Source: Kribbella monticola (GTDB lineage: Bacteria > Actinomycetota > Actinomycetes > Propionibacteriales > Kribbellaceae). Taken from it: 64,000 nt of DNA. Under the pieces are notes generated by a model. It ran no database searches. It was not told the origin of the DNA and was given only the letters and a program-made list of their open reading frames with translations. This document shows positions 9,979 to 16,535 of this stretch, piece after piece (position 1 is the stretch's first letter; each line of letters begins with the position of its first letter). The DNA is taken from assembly GCF_003261635.1 (NCBI RefSeq), contig NZ_QFXK01000029.1, positions 124,001 through 188,000 on the forward strand. Reading direction: 5' to 3'. Position numbers and translations under genes: made by a program.

Positions 9979-11703
9979 TCAGGGGAGTGAGTGCACGTGG
10001 GAGCCGACCGTGCTGGAGAACCCGTTGCCGTTCAGGGCGTCCCAGTTGGTCGACCAGGTCATCGCGCCGCGCAGCGAAGGCCACGTGGTGCTCGGCTTGA
10101 AGCTGCCGCAGTTGGTACCTCTGGCGAGGCAGTCGAGCGCGTTGTCGACGATCGTCGGCGACACGTAGCCGCTGCCGGCCGCGCGAGACGAGGCAGGCAG
10201 ACCGAGACCGACCTGGTCCGGCCGCAGCCCGTTCTGCAGCATGATGCAGGCCTGGGCGGTGATGAAGTCGACGCTGCCCTGGGAGTAGACCTGCCCGTTG
10301 CAGCCGTTCATCGCACCGGAGTTGTAGTACTGCACGTTGACGATGGTCAGGATGTCCTTGATGTTCAGCGCCAGCTTGAAGTACTCGAACGAGGTGGCCT
10401 GCATGTCGATCGTCTGCGGAGCCATCGTGATGATCAGCCCACTGCCGAAGCTGCTCTGCAGGCTGCGCAACGCCTGACCCATGTACTGCGCGTTGACGCC
10501 GTTCTCCAGGTCGATGTCGACCCCGTCGAAGCCGTACTCGCGCAGGATGCCCAGCGCGCTACTGGCGAAGTTGGCCGCCGCTGTCGCGTTGGTGACCGAG
10601 ATCGTGCCGTTCTGACCACCGACCGACAGGATGACCCGCTTGCCGGCCTGGTGCTTGGCAGCGATGTCGGCCTTGAAGTCAGCCGCCGTGTAGCCGCCGA
10701 GGCGACTCGACAGCGTCGGGTCGAGCGTGAAGGTGATCCCACCCGGCTTGCTCGGGTCCGTGTCGGCGAAGGCCACCGCGATCAGGTCGTAGTTCGCCTG
10801 CACATCCCGGATCCGCTGGACCGTGGCGCCGTTGTCGAAGTTCTGCCAGTAGCCGGTCAGCACGTGTTTCGGCAGAGTGCCGCCGCCCGGCGGCGGGTCG
10901 GTCGGCCCGCTCGACGTCGTACCGGAGGCACTCGCGCCGTACGCCGAGCAGTTGCCGGCCGCGTCGCAGGCGCGCACCTTGAAGCTGTACGTCGTACTCG
11001 GGCTGAGGCCGGTCGCTGTCCAGCTGGTGACGCTACCGACGCTTTGCGCGGCACCCGTACCTCGGACCACGTCGTAGTGGTCCACACCGTTCGCATCCGA
11101 CGAGGCAGACCAGGTGAGCGCCAGCGAACTCGAGGTCGGGCTGCCCACGGTCAGACCACCGGGAGTGGTCGGCGGAGTGGTGTCCGGCGGCGGGGCGGTG
11201 CCGCCGGGACCGTCCAGGACGACGTCGTCCGCCTGGTACGCCGGGAGGCCGTACCAGCCGTGGAGGTAGACCGTGACCGTGGTTGCCGACGAGCTCGTGG
11301 TGAACGTGGTCGTCAACTGGTTCCAGGAGTCGTTGGTGCTCCACGTGCTGGTGCCGCCGTCGGCACCCAGGTACACGTTCGAGCCCTTCACCCAGGCCGA
11401 GAGCGTGTAGGTCGAGCTGGGTTTGACCGAGACCGACTGGCTGCAGCGGGCGTTGTCGCCGGAGGTGGGACTGCCCTGGAGAGCCCAGGTCCCGGTGTGC
11501 GCCGAGCCGCTGACGGCGGCGCCGGTACCGGAGGAGCAGGACCAGCCGGACAGGGTTCCGGTCTCGAAGGTGCCGTTCGAGATCAGGTTGGTTGCCGCCG
11601 AGCTCGTCGGTGAGAACACGAGCACGCCGGCGAGGGCGACAGCGGCGGACAACAGCGTGGAGATGATCGCGACGGTGGTGCGGGGGCGGGTTCGCGGTTT
11701 CAT
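9979..11703 (-). CDS. Secreted CBM-FnIII-GH18 chitinase
   Basis: Third GH18 chitinase of the island, 574 aa. Order: signal peptide (1-37, basic start then VAIISTLLSAAVALAGVLVF), an N-terminal beta-sandwich carbohydrate-binding module (about 38-165, NLISNGTFETGTLSGWSC..., CBM4/9/16-like), a Pro/Thr linker, an FnIII domain (about 178-268), a second linker and the GH18 barrel (about 280-574). The catalytic signature GFDGVDIDLE ends at E400. It is oriented away from the other two chitinase genes. The ATG lies 7 nt after a candidate -10 box, so the mRNA may be leaderless, and a LacI-type palindrome lies just upstream. Confidence 0.95.
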   Translation of the reverse strand: MKPRTRPRTTVAIISTLLSAAVALAGVLVFSPTSSAATNLISNGTFETGTLSGWSCSSGTGAAVSGSAHTGTWALQGSPTSGDNARCSQSVSVKPSSTYTLSAWVKGSNVYLGADGGTSTWSTNDSWNQLTTTFTTSSSATTVTVYLHGWYGLPAYQADDVVLDGPGGTAPPPDTTPPTTPGGLTVGSPTSSSLALTWSASSDANGVDHYDVVRGTGAAQSVGSVTSWTATGLSPSTTYSFKVRACDAAGNCSAYGASASGTTSSGPTDPPPGGGTLPKHVLTGYWQNFDNGATVQRIRDVQANYDLIAVAFADTDPSKPGGITFTLDPTLSSRLGGYTAADFKADIAAKHQAGKRVILSVGGQNGTISVTNATAAANFASSALGILREYGFDGVDIDLENGVNAQYMGQALRSLQSSFGSGLIITMAPQTIDMQATSFEYFKLALNIKDILTIVNVQYYNSGAMNGCNGQVYSQGSVDFITAQACIMLQNGLRPDQVGLGLPASSRAAGSGYVSPTIVDNALDCLARGTNCGSFKPSTTWPSLRGAMTWSTNWDALNGNGFSSTVGSHVHSLP

Positions 11704-11710
11704 GTCTCAC

Positions 11711-11739
11711 AAACTGTGACCAGTCAACTACATTGTCAA
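11711..11739 (-). promoter_or_regulatory. Promoter of the third chitinase
   Basis: On the minus strand a perfect -35 TTGACA (11739-11734), a 17-bp spacer and a weak -10 CAGTTT (11716-11711) end 7 nt before the ATG at 11703. That predicts a leaderless or nearly leaderless transcript. Confidence 0.5.
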
Positions 11740-11753
11740 GACCCTACATAAAG

Positions 11754-11767
11754 TGGAAGCGCTCTCA
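11754..11767. promoter_or_regulatory. LacI/CebR-like operator palindrome
   Basis: TGGAAGCGCTCTCA is a near-palindromic 14-mer close to the CebR/LacI-type consensus TGGGAGCGCTCCCA of actinobacterial sugar repressors. It lies 15 bp upstream of the chitinase -35 box. The match is seen in sequence; the regulator is not encoded in the window. Confidence 0.45.
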
Positions 11768-11856
11768 CGCTCACGAAAAGCAAAAATGAACAGTTTTCTA
11801 ACCTTGGTCGAAGCGCCTGGCAGGGAGCGTCATGCTCAACCTGGAAGAGGAAAGGC

Positions 11857-12050
11857 GACGGCCCCCGGCGGGGGGGTGACCGGGGGCCGTCTTCGGCCAC
11901 GGGCTCGGGGGGAGGAGCCGGGGGCCGATCAGGAGGCGACAGTCTGCCACTGTCGAGGAGTAAATACCCCCCGAAACCGGATCTCACACATCTCAGTTCC
12001 GTAAAACCGAGAGCCTGCTCTCCGGGCGCTCGGAAAGCCCTCAGCAGGCC
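11857..12050. other. Structured gene-free stretch between divergent chitinase and HAD genes
   Basis: The 454-bp gap 11704-12157 has four inverted repeats: a perfect 12-bp stem (11857-11868 with 11880-11891, arm GACGGCCCCCGG); TCGGCC...GGCCGA enclosing GGCTC/GAGCC (about 11893-11928); GACAGT-CTGCC-ACTGTC (11937-11953); and GCCTGCT...AGCAGGC (about 12012-12050), which on the minus strand is followed by a TTTT run. Hairpins of this strength inside a divergent promoter region are not explained by the flanking genes. A short leftward transcript with its own terminators is one possibility. Confidence 0.4.
11929..11991 (-). CDS. Possible 20-codon peptide upstream of hairpins
   Basis: An ATG at 11991 opens a 20-codon frame ending in TGA at 11929, immediately ahead (minus strand) of the GC-rich hairpins at 11893-11928 and 11857-11891. 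Peptide-then-hairpin is the layout of a leader peptide or a small independent gene. It has one Trp and no amino-acid run, no strong ribosome site, and no homologue I recognise, so this is a candidate only. Confidence 0.2.
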   Translation of the reverse strand: MCEIRFRGVFTPRQWQTVAS

Positions 12051-12144
12051 GCCCGAACCAGTGTCACTGTCACACTGCTCAACAGTCTAACGGGAGAGTA
12101 GGCCACACGAAAGGCCGGGCCCCTCGGCGTTTCGCGGCGACCCC

Positions 12145-12150
12145 TATCCT
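12145..12150 (+). promoter_or_regulatory. -10 box for leaderless HAD gene
   Basis: TATCCT fits TANNNT and ends 7 nt before the ATG at 12158; there is no Shine-Dalgarno sequence. A second possible promoter, TGTCAC-18 bp-TCTAAC, lies at 12062-12091. Confidence 0.5.
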
Positions 12151-12157
12151 CGTCTTC

Positions 12158-12979
12158 ATGGAGCACCTGGGGACGACCCGATCGGCCGCCTTCTTCGATC
12201 TGGACAAGACCATTATCGCCCGCTCCAGCACGCTGGCCTTCTCCCGCCCGTTCTACGCCGGCGGGCTGATCAACCGGCGCACCGTGCTGCGCAGCGCCTA
12301 TGCCCAGTTCGTCTACCTGCTCGGCGGCGCGGACCACGACCAGATGGAGCGGATGCGCGAGTACCTGTCCGCTATGTGCACGGGCTGGGACGTCCAGACG
12401 GTCCGCGCGATCGTCGCCGACACCCTGCACCACATCGTCGACCCGATCGTGTACGACGAGGCGGTGACCCTGATCGAGGAGCACCACGCGGCTGGCCGGG
12501 ACGTGGTGATCGTGTCCTCCTCCGGCTTCGAGGTGGTCGAGCCGATCGGGGCGATGCTCGGCGCCGACAAGGTGATCGCCACCCGGATGGTAGTTGCCGA
12601 TGGCAAGTACACCGGTGAGGTCGAGGAGTACGTCTACGGCCCGCACAAGGCGACTGCGATCGCCGCGCTGGCCGAGGCGGAAGGCTATCTGCTGAAGGAT
12701 TCCTACGGGTACTCCGACTCGATCACCGACGAGCCGATGCTCGCCGCGGTCGGCCATCCGTTCGCGGTGAACCCGGACCGCGCGCTGCGCCGGGTGGCCG
12801 TGTCCCGCGGCTGGCCGGTGCTGGATTTCAGCAAGCCGGTCGCTCTGGGCGAGCGCACCCGCTTCCACGAAGTACGCCGTCCGGCCGTCGCGGCGACCGT
12901 CGTCGGCGCGGGGCTGGCGGCGGCCGGTGTCTTGCTGTATGCGGCTCGCCGGCGGTCTCGCGGCAGCGGCACTGCGTGA
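12158..12979 (+). CDS. HAD-IB family phosphatase with C-terminal membrane helix
   Basis: A SerB-like HAD superfamily IB hydrolase, 273 aa. All motifs are present: FFDLDKT (motif I, nucleophile D), VSSS (motif II), the conserved Lys in GPHKATAI (motif III), and YSDSITDEPML (motif IV, metal Asps). A cap domain lies between motifs I and II. The C-terminus has one membrane helix (about 247-265) followed by basic RRRSR, suggesting membrane anchoring. It corresponds by position to Rv3661 of M. tuberculosis, which is divergent from ssd and precedes the Ms1 RNA and Rv3662c. Substrate unknown; the family includes phosphoserine and lysophospholipid phosphatases. Confidence 0.9.
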   Translation: MEHLGTTRSAAFFDLDKTIIARSSTLAFSRPFYAGGLINRRTVLRSAYAQFVYLLGGADHDQMERMREYLSAMCTGWDVQTVRAIVADTLHHIVDPIVYDEAVTLIEEHHAAGRDVVIVSSSGFEVVEPIGAMLGADKVIATRMVVADGKYTGEVEEYVYGPHKATAIAALAEAEGYLLKDSYGYSDSITDEPMLAAVGHPFAVNPDRALRRVAVSRGWPVLDFSKPVALGERTRFHEVRRPAVAATVVGAGLAAAGVLLYAARRRSRGSGTA

Positions 12980-13019
12980 CGGATCCTCAATTTTCACAGC
13001 TTCATGAAGACCGGCTTAG

Positions 13020-13039
13020 CCCTTCCCAGGAAGGGTTTT
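13020..13039 (+). terminator. Rho-independent terminator of the HAD gene
   Basis: CCCTTC-CCAG-GAAGGG followed by TTTT, 41 bp after the HAD stop. It is a textbook intrinsic terminator. Confidence 0.75.
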
Positions 13040-13051
13040 CCGGAGTACAAA

Positions 13052-13258
13052 AGAAGCACAAAGGACGGAGCCTTCCAGCGAAGTCCCGCAGAGAATCGCA
13101 CGGCAGCCAGGCACCCACGCGGCGACCAGCCCATCCCAACCGGGCAGCGCGACCTCACGTCAGGTTCGAGAGAACCACGACCGAGGCGGCAGACAAGGTG
13201 CACGCTTGGTAACCAGGATGGCGTGCCAGCGACGGCGCTCTCAGCTGAGAGCGCCGTT
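13052..13258 (+). ncRNA. Candidate Ms1 (6S-like) RNA
   Basis: This 314-bp gene-free interval lies between the Rv3661-type HAD gene and the leftward Rv3662c-position gene, the locus that encodes the abundant MTS2823/Ms1 RNA in mycobacteria. A possible promoter (TTCCCA 13023-13028, 17 bp, TACAAA 13046-13051) precedes about 200 bases with many local hairpins: GGTTC-GAGA-GAACC near 13161, GCACGC/GCGTGC around 13200-13227, and a very strong terminal palindrome at 13232-13257. No credible coding frame fits. Identity rests on synteny and structure; I could not align it to Ms1. The 5' end is uncertain. Confidence 0.5.
13232..13257. terminator. 26-bp perfect palindrome, terminator-like
   Basis: Each arm is ACGGCGCTCTCAG or its complement with no spacer, ending the candidate Ms1 RNA on the plus strand and lying 37 bp past the stop of the leftward gene at 13294. 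It could terminate both. Confidence 0.65.
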
Positions 13259-13293
13259 CGCATGTGCGGACCACAGTGTCCTTGCTGGGCGTC

Positions 13294-14085
13294 TTATTTC
13301 CCTTGCTGGGCAGAGATGTTGAGCGGTGAGCGTTCGGCACCGAGTGCGACCACCTCACACGATCGCAGCAACCAGTCCCGTACACCGGTCAGCCCGCCGC
13401 CGGCGTAGTCGCGCAGGCCTTGCGCGTACGACCCGGCCAGTTCGAGATGCCCGGCCTCGGGCACCGTGACCGAGACCGGGTCGATGCCGCGGGCAACGAG
13501 CAGGCCACGTTCGGCGGCCCGGGCGACCAGGCCGTTCGCGGTCGGGAACGGCCTCAGTACGGCGAGTTCGGCGTGCACGATCGCGGCGACCACGATCCCC
13601 GGCGCGCTCGTCGGCCGGCTCAGCGCGCGGGCCAGGCCCTGCAACCTGTCCCACATCTCGTCGGCACCGGGCGCCTCGGGAAGGCCTGGGATGTCATCCG
13701 GCAGTGGTTCCCGACTGGTACGCAAGTGGCCCAGCTGGTCCTCGGTGCCGAGTTCAGCGGCAGCCAGCTGGTGCAGCCTGGTCCAGACCTGTACCGGCGT
13801 CTTCTCCAGCTGCGGGGCGAGGCTCATCAGCTCGCCGGTCATCCGGACGGCACCGGCCGACCGCGGGTCGCCGGCGCCCCGGCGTACCTGCTCCAGGGTG
13901 TCCTGGCTGCCGGCCAGCGCCGCTGAGGCGTGGGCGCCGCGCAGCAGGGCCTCGGCGGTCATGTCCGAGCCGACCTTGCGCAGGCCGCGGTCGCGGAGCA
14001 GCACGTCGACGGCATCCCGGGCCGCGCGGGCGGCCGAACCGACCCCCTCCAGCGTCGCCAGCGGCTCGAACACATCAGCAGTCAT
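13294..14085 (-). CDS. Conserved protein with Fic-like motif (Rv3662c position)
   Basis: A 263-residue cytosolic protein at the place held by Rv3662c in mycobacteria. The start at 14085 is chosen because a TAGGGT -10 box ends 7 nt upstream (leaderless), although the frame stays open for 41 codons further. Near residue 190 the sequence VLRPFPTANGLVARAAERGLL resembles the Fic core HPFxxGNGRxxR, but His is replaced by Arg and the final Arg spacing is relaxed, so AMP-transfer activity is doubtful. The upstream all-helical part, with HASAALAGSQDTLEQVR, also resembles Fic proteins. Function unknown. Confidence 0.75.
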   Translation of the reverse strand: MTADVFEPLATLEGVGSAARAARDAVDVLLRDRGLRKVGSDMTAEALLRGAHASAALAGSQDTLEQVRRGAGDPRSAGAVRMTGELMSLAPQLEKTPVQVWTRLHQLAAAELGTEDQLGHLRTSREPLPDDIPGLPEAPGADEMWDRLQGLARALSRPTSAPGIVVAAIVHAELAVLRPFPTANGLVARAAERGLLVARGIDPVSVTVPEAGHLELAGSYAQGLRDYAGGGLTGVRDWLLRSCEVVALGAERSPLNISAQQGK

Positions 14086-14092
14086 GGGGTGC

Positions 14093-14098
14093 ACCCTA
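14093..14098 (-). promoter_or_regulatory. -10 box for leaderless Fic-like gene
   Basis: TAGGGT on the minus strand ends 7 nt before the ATG at 14085; no ribosome site is present. Confidence 0.5.
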
Positions 14099-14150
14099 GT
14101 GTCCGGGGTGAAGATCACCGGTCGTGGCCTGTGCCCTGCCGTCCGCAACC

Positions 14151-14156
14151 TAGGAT
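14151..14156 (+). promoter_or_regulatory. -10 box for leaderless GT2-TagF gene
   Basis: TAGGAT ends 8 nt before the ATG at 14165. It is back to back with the leftward -10 at 14093-14098, giving a compact divergent promoter pair. Confidence 0.5.
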
Positions 14157-14164
14157 GGCGTCTC

Positions 14165-16399
14165 ATGGCCGCCAGCACCGACTCCGCCGGGGTCCCGAGG
14201 TTCAGCATCGTGGTCCCGTGTCACAACGCGCGGGCCTGGCTGCGGCCGTGCCTCGATTCGGTCCTCGGCCAGTCCTTCACCGACCTCGAGGTGGTCGGCG
14301 TCGACGGCGCGAGCACGGACGGCTCGGGCCGGATCCTGGACGAGTACGCCGCGGCCGATCCGCGGGTCCGGGCCGTGCACCTGAGCGAGGACGTCGGGCT
14401 CGGGCTGACCCGCAACGCCGGTCTCAAGGAGTGCCGCGGCGAATACGTGTTGTTCCTGGACGCCGATGACGTCTACCTGCCCGGCTCGCTGGCGGCGATC
14501 TCGGCCCGGATCGACGACACGTCGCGGCCGGACCTGGTGATGTTCGACTACGAGCGGATCTTCTGGGACGGCAAGGTGGTCCGCAACCAGCGGCACGACG
14601 CGTTCGCCCGGGAGGGCCAGGGTGTCTTCACCGCGGCGGAACGGCCGGTCTTCCTGACCTTCCTCGAGGTGATCTGGAACAAGGCCTACCGGCGCGACTT
14701 CCTCAGCTTGCACGGCTTCGTCTTCACCACCGGGTACTACGAGGACGTGCCGTGGACCTACTCGACGATGCTCACGGCTGGCCGGATCGCCACCTTGGAC
14801 CGGGTCGTCGTGCACTACCGCCAGCACCGGACCGGCGGGAACATCCACGCCACCCGGACCCGGCGGCAGTTCGACATCTTCGACCAGTACGACCGGGTGC
14901 ACGCGTTCATCTCCGCCGATCCGGAGCTGACCGGCTGGCGGCGGTTCGCGTTCGACCGATCGCTGGACCACATCCTGGCCGTGCTGGCCAAGCCCGAGCG
15001 GATCGATCCGGATGACCGGGCCGAGTTCTTCCACGCCGGCGCCGCGTTCGCCAAGCGCTGGAAGCCTGAGGGGTACGCCGCCGATCGGACCGGCCGGGGA
15101 TTTCGCCGCTGGCTGCTGATCCACGACGACTACGCCACCTACTCGACACTCAAGCTCAGCTCGAAGATGCTGCGTGGCAGCGCCTCCCTGCCGAGTCCCC
15201 GCAAGGCCGTCGACCGGCTGCTGCACCGGGAGCTGGAGCCGAACCTGGTCCTCTACGCCGCGTACTGGTTCAAGCAGTACGCCTGCAATCCGCGGGCGAT
15301 CTTCGAGAAGGCGTCCGAGCTCGCACCGCAGTTCCGTGGCGTCTGGGTCGCCGACGCCGACCACGTCGACGCGATCCCGGAGGGCGTGGAGTATGTGGTG
15401 GCCGGCTCCCCGGCGTACGAGAAGCTGGTGAACCGGGCGACGTACTTCGTCAGCAACATGAACCTGCCGCGCGAGCTGGACAAGCGGGAGGGACAGATCC
15501 ATGTCCAGACCCAGCACGGCACGCCGCTGAAGACGATGGGGACGGATCTCAGGCACTTCCCGATCGCGGCGAAGGACCTGGACCTGGAGGAGTTGATGCG
15601 CCAGGTCGACCGCTGGGACTACAACATCTCCTCGAACCGGTACTCCTCGGAGATCTGGGAGCGCACCTACCCCTCGCATTTCGAGGAGCTCGAGTACGGC
15701 TTCCCGCGGAACGACCGGTTGCTGACCGCCACGCTGGACGAAGTACGGGCGATCCGGGCGTCGTTCGGCTTCGACGACTCGCATCTGGTCGTGCTCTACG
15801 CGCCGACCTGGCGGGACGGGCAGGACGCCGTACGGACTCCCAGCGGTCTCGTCGATCTCGGCGGCACGGGCATCCACCTCGACCTGGACCGGCTGGCCGC
15901 GGCTGTCGGTGAGCACGGGCGGGTGCTGGTCAGGACGCACTACTCGCTGTCGAAGCATCCCTCGGTTCATTCGAGCCGGGTGGTGGACGCGTCGGACCAC
16001 CCGCGGGTGGAGGACCTGATGCTCGCGGCCGACGTGCTGATCTCGGACTACTCGTCGATCACCTTCGACTACGCGAACCTGGACCGGCCGATCCTGCTGC
16101 TGGTCGACGACAAGGGGACCTACGAGAACGCCCGCGGGACGTACTTCGACATCACCGAGTTCCCGCCGGGGCTGGTGGCGCGATCGGCGGAGGAGTTGTT
16201 CGCCGCGTTGCAGACCGGCCGGTTCGCCGCCGCGGAGGCGGCCAAGCACCGGCAACTGTTCCGCGAGAAGTTCTGCGAATTCGACGACGGGCAAGCCGCA
16301 GAACGCGTTGTACGGCGGGTGTTTCTCGGCGAGACCGAGGTGCCACCGGTGATCCCGCTCGCTGACCGGCGACCGGCGCCGTCGCCACATCGGCTCTGA
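14165..16399 (+). CDS. GT2 glycosyltransferase fused to TagF-like polyol-phosphate polymerase
   Basis: A 744-residue two-domain enzyme for wall teichoic-acid-like polymer synthesis on the cytosolic face. Residues 1-240 are a GT-A family 2 domain: FSIVVPCHNARAWLRPCLDSVLGQ, VDGASTDGS, and FLDADDVY with the DxD metal motif. A linker precedes a CDP-glycerol:poly(glycerophosphate) transferase domain (about 350-725) with QTQHGTPLKTMGTDL (catalytic His region), YAPTWRDG, RTHYSL and the SDYSSITFDYANLDRPIL signature. Probably it adds a sugar and extends a polyol-phosphate chain in one polypeptide. No other gene here completes a teichoic pathway on this side; the main glycan region starts at 33 kb. Confidence 0.88.
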   Translation: MAASTDSAGVPRFSIVVPCHNARAWLRPCLDSVLGQSFTDLEVVGVDGASTDGSGRILDEYAAADPRVRAVHLSEDVGLGLTRNAGLKECRGEYVLFLDADDVYLPGSLAAISARIDDTSRPDLVMFDYERIFWDGKVVRNQRHDAFAREGQGVFTAAERPVFLTFLEVIWNKAYRRDFLSLHGFVFTTGYYEDVPWTYSTMLTAGRIATLDRVVVHYRQHRTGGNIHATRTRRQFDIFDQYDRVHAFISADPELTGWRRFAFDRSLDHILAVLAKPERIDPDDRAEFFHAGAAFAKRWKPEGYAADRTGRGFRRWLLIHDDYATYSTLKLSSKMLRGSASLPSPRKAVDRLLHRELEPNLVLYAAYWFKQYACNPRAIFEKASELAPQFRGVWVADADHVDAIPEGVEYVVAGSPAYEKLVNRATYFVSNMNLPRELDKREGQIHVQTQHGTPLKTMGTDLRHFPIAAKDLDLEELMRQVDRWDYNISSNRYSSEIWERTYPSHFEELEYGFPRNDRLLTATLDEVRAIRASFGFDDSHLVVLYAPTWRDGQDAVRTPSGLVDLGGTGIHLDLDRLAAAVGEHGRVLVRTHYSLSKHPSVHSSRVVDASDHPRVEDLMLAADVLISDYSSITFDYANLDRPILLLVDDKGTYENARGTYFDITEFPPGLVARSAEELFAALQTGRFAAAEAAKHRQLFREKFCEFDDGQAAERVVRRVFLGETEVPPVIPLADRRPAPSPHRL

Positions 16400-16405
16400 A
16401 TCGTG

Positions 16406-16411
16406 CATACT
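16406..16411 (+). promoter_or_regulatory. -10 box for the argS leader peptide
   Basis: CATACT ends 7 nt before the ATG of the 23-codon leader peptide at 16419, so the transcript would begin at or next to the leader start codon. Confidence 0.45.
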
Positions 16412-16418
16412 TGGAGCC

Positions 16419-16490
16419 ATGTGGACCTCGCCGGTGATCGCTAGCGCTGTGAGCGCTGCTTCCGGCCTGCGACGACGACGCACTGTCTGA
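16419..16490 (+). CDS. Arg-rich leader peptide of argS
   Basis: A 23-codon reading frame whose C-terminus is LRRRRTV: three CGA codons and one CGC in a row at 16470-16481, shortly before its stop at 16488. It lies 45 bp upstream of argS. A run of cognate codons in a short frame ahead of an aminoacyl-tRNA synthetase is the hallmark of ribosome-mediated attenuation, in which shortage of Arg-tRNA stalls the ribosome. CGA is a slow codon read by inosine tRNA, which would sharpen the response. The peptide has no recognisable function of its own, and no ribosome site at proper spacing is needed if the mRNA is leaderless. Confidence 0.65.
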   Translation: MWTSPVIASAVSAASGLRRRRTV

Positions 16491-16533
16491 ACACCTCAGC
16501 CCTGTTCCAGTGCCTCGTTTCGAAGGACCTTCG
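16480..16533 (+). promoter_or_regulatory. argS: Attenuator-like hairpins before argS
   Basis: GCACTG (16480-16485, overlapping the last Arg codon) can pair with CAGTGC (16508-16513). A second hairpin, CGAAG-GAC-CTTCG (16521-16533), covers the argS ribosome site GAAGGA. A further stem AGCGCT-GTG-AGCGCT (16443-16457) lies inside the leader frame. A ribosome stalled on the Arg codons would mask GCACTG and change the downstream fold. The pairings are seen; the mechanism is inferred. Confidence 0.5.
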
Positions 16534-16535
16534 TC

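Noticed and set aside
13150-13180. GGTTCGAG resembling a tRNA T-loop
   Set aside because: No acceptor stem, anticodon arm or CCA can be built around it; it closes a local hairpin instead.
13004-13408. 134-codon plus-strand frame after the HAD gene
   Set aside because: It runs through the HAD terminator, the candidate Ms1 RNA and into the opposite gene; composition is not protein-like.
14150-16483. 777-codon open frame on the minus strand opposite the GT2-TagF gene
   Set aside because: High G+C removes stops from the antisense frame. The translation is low-complexity Arg/Val/Gly-rich with no domain, while the plus strand encodes intact GT2 and TagF motifs.
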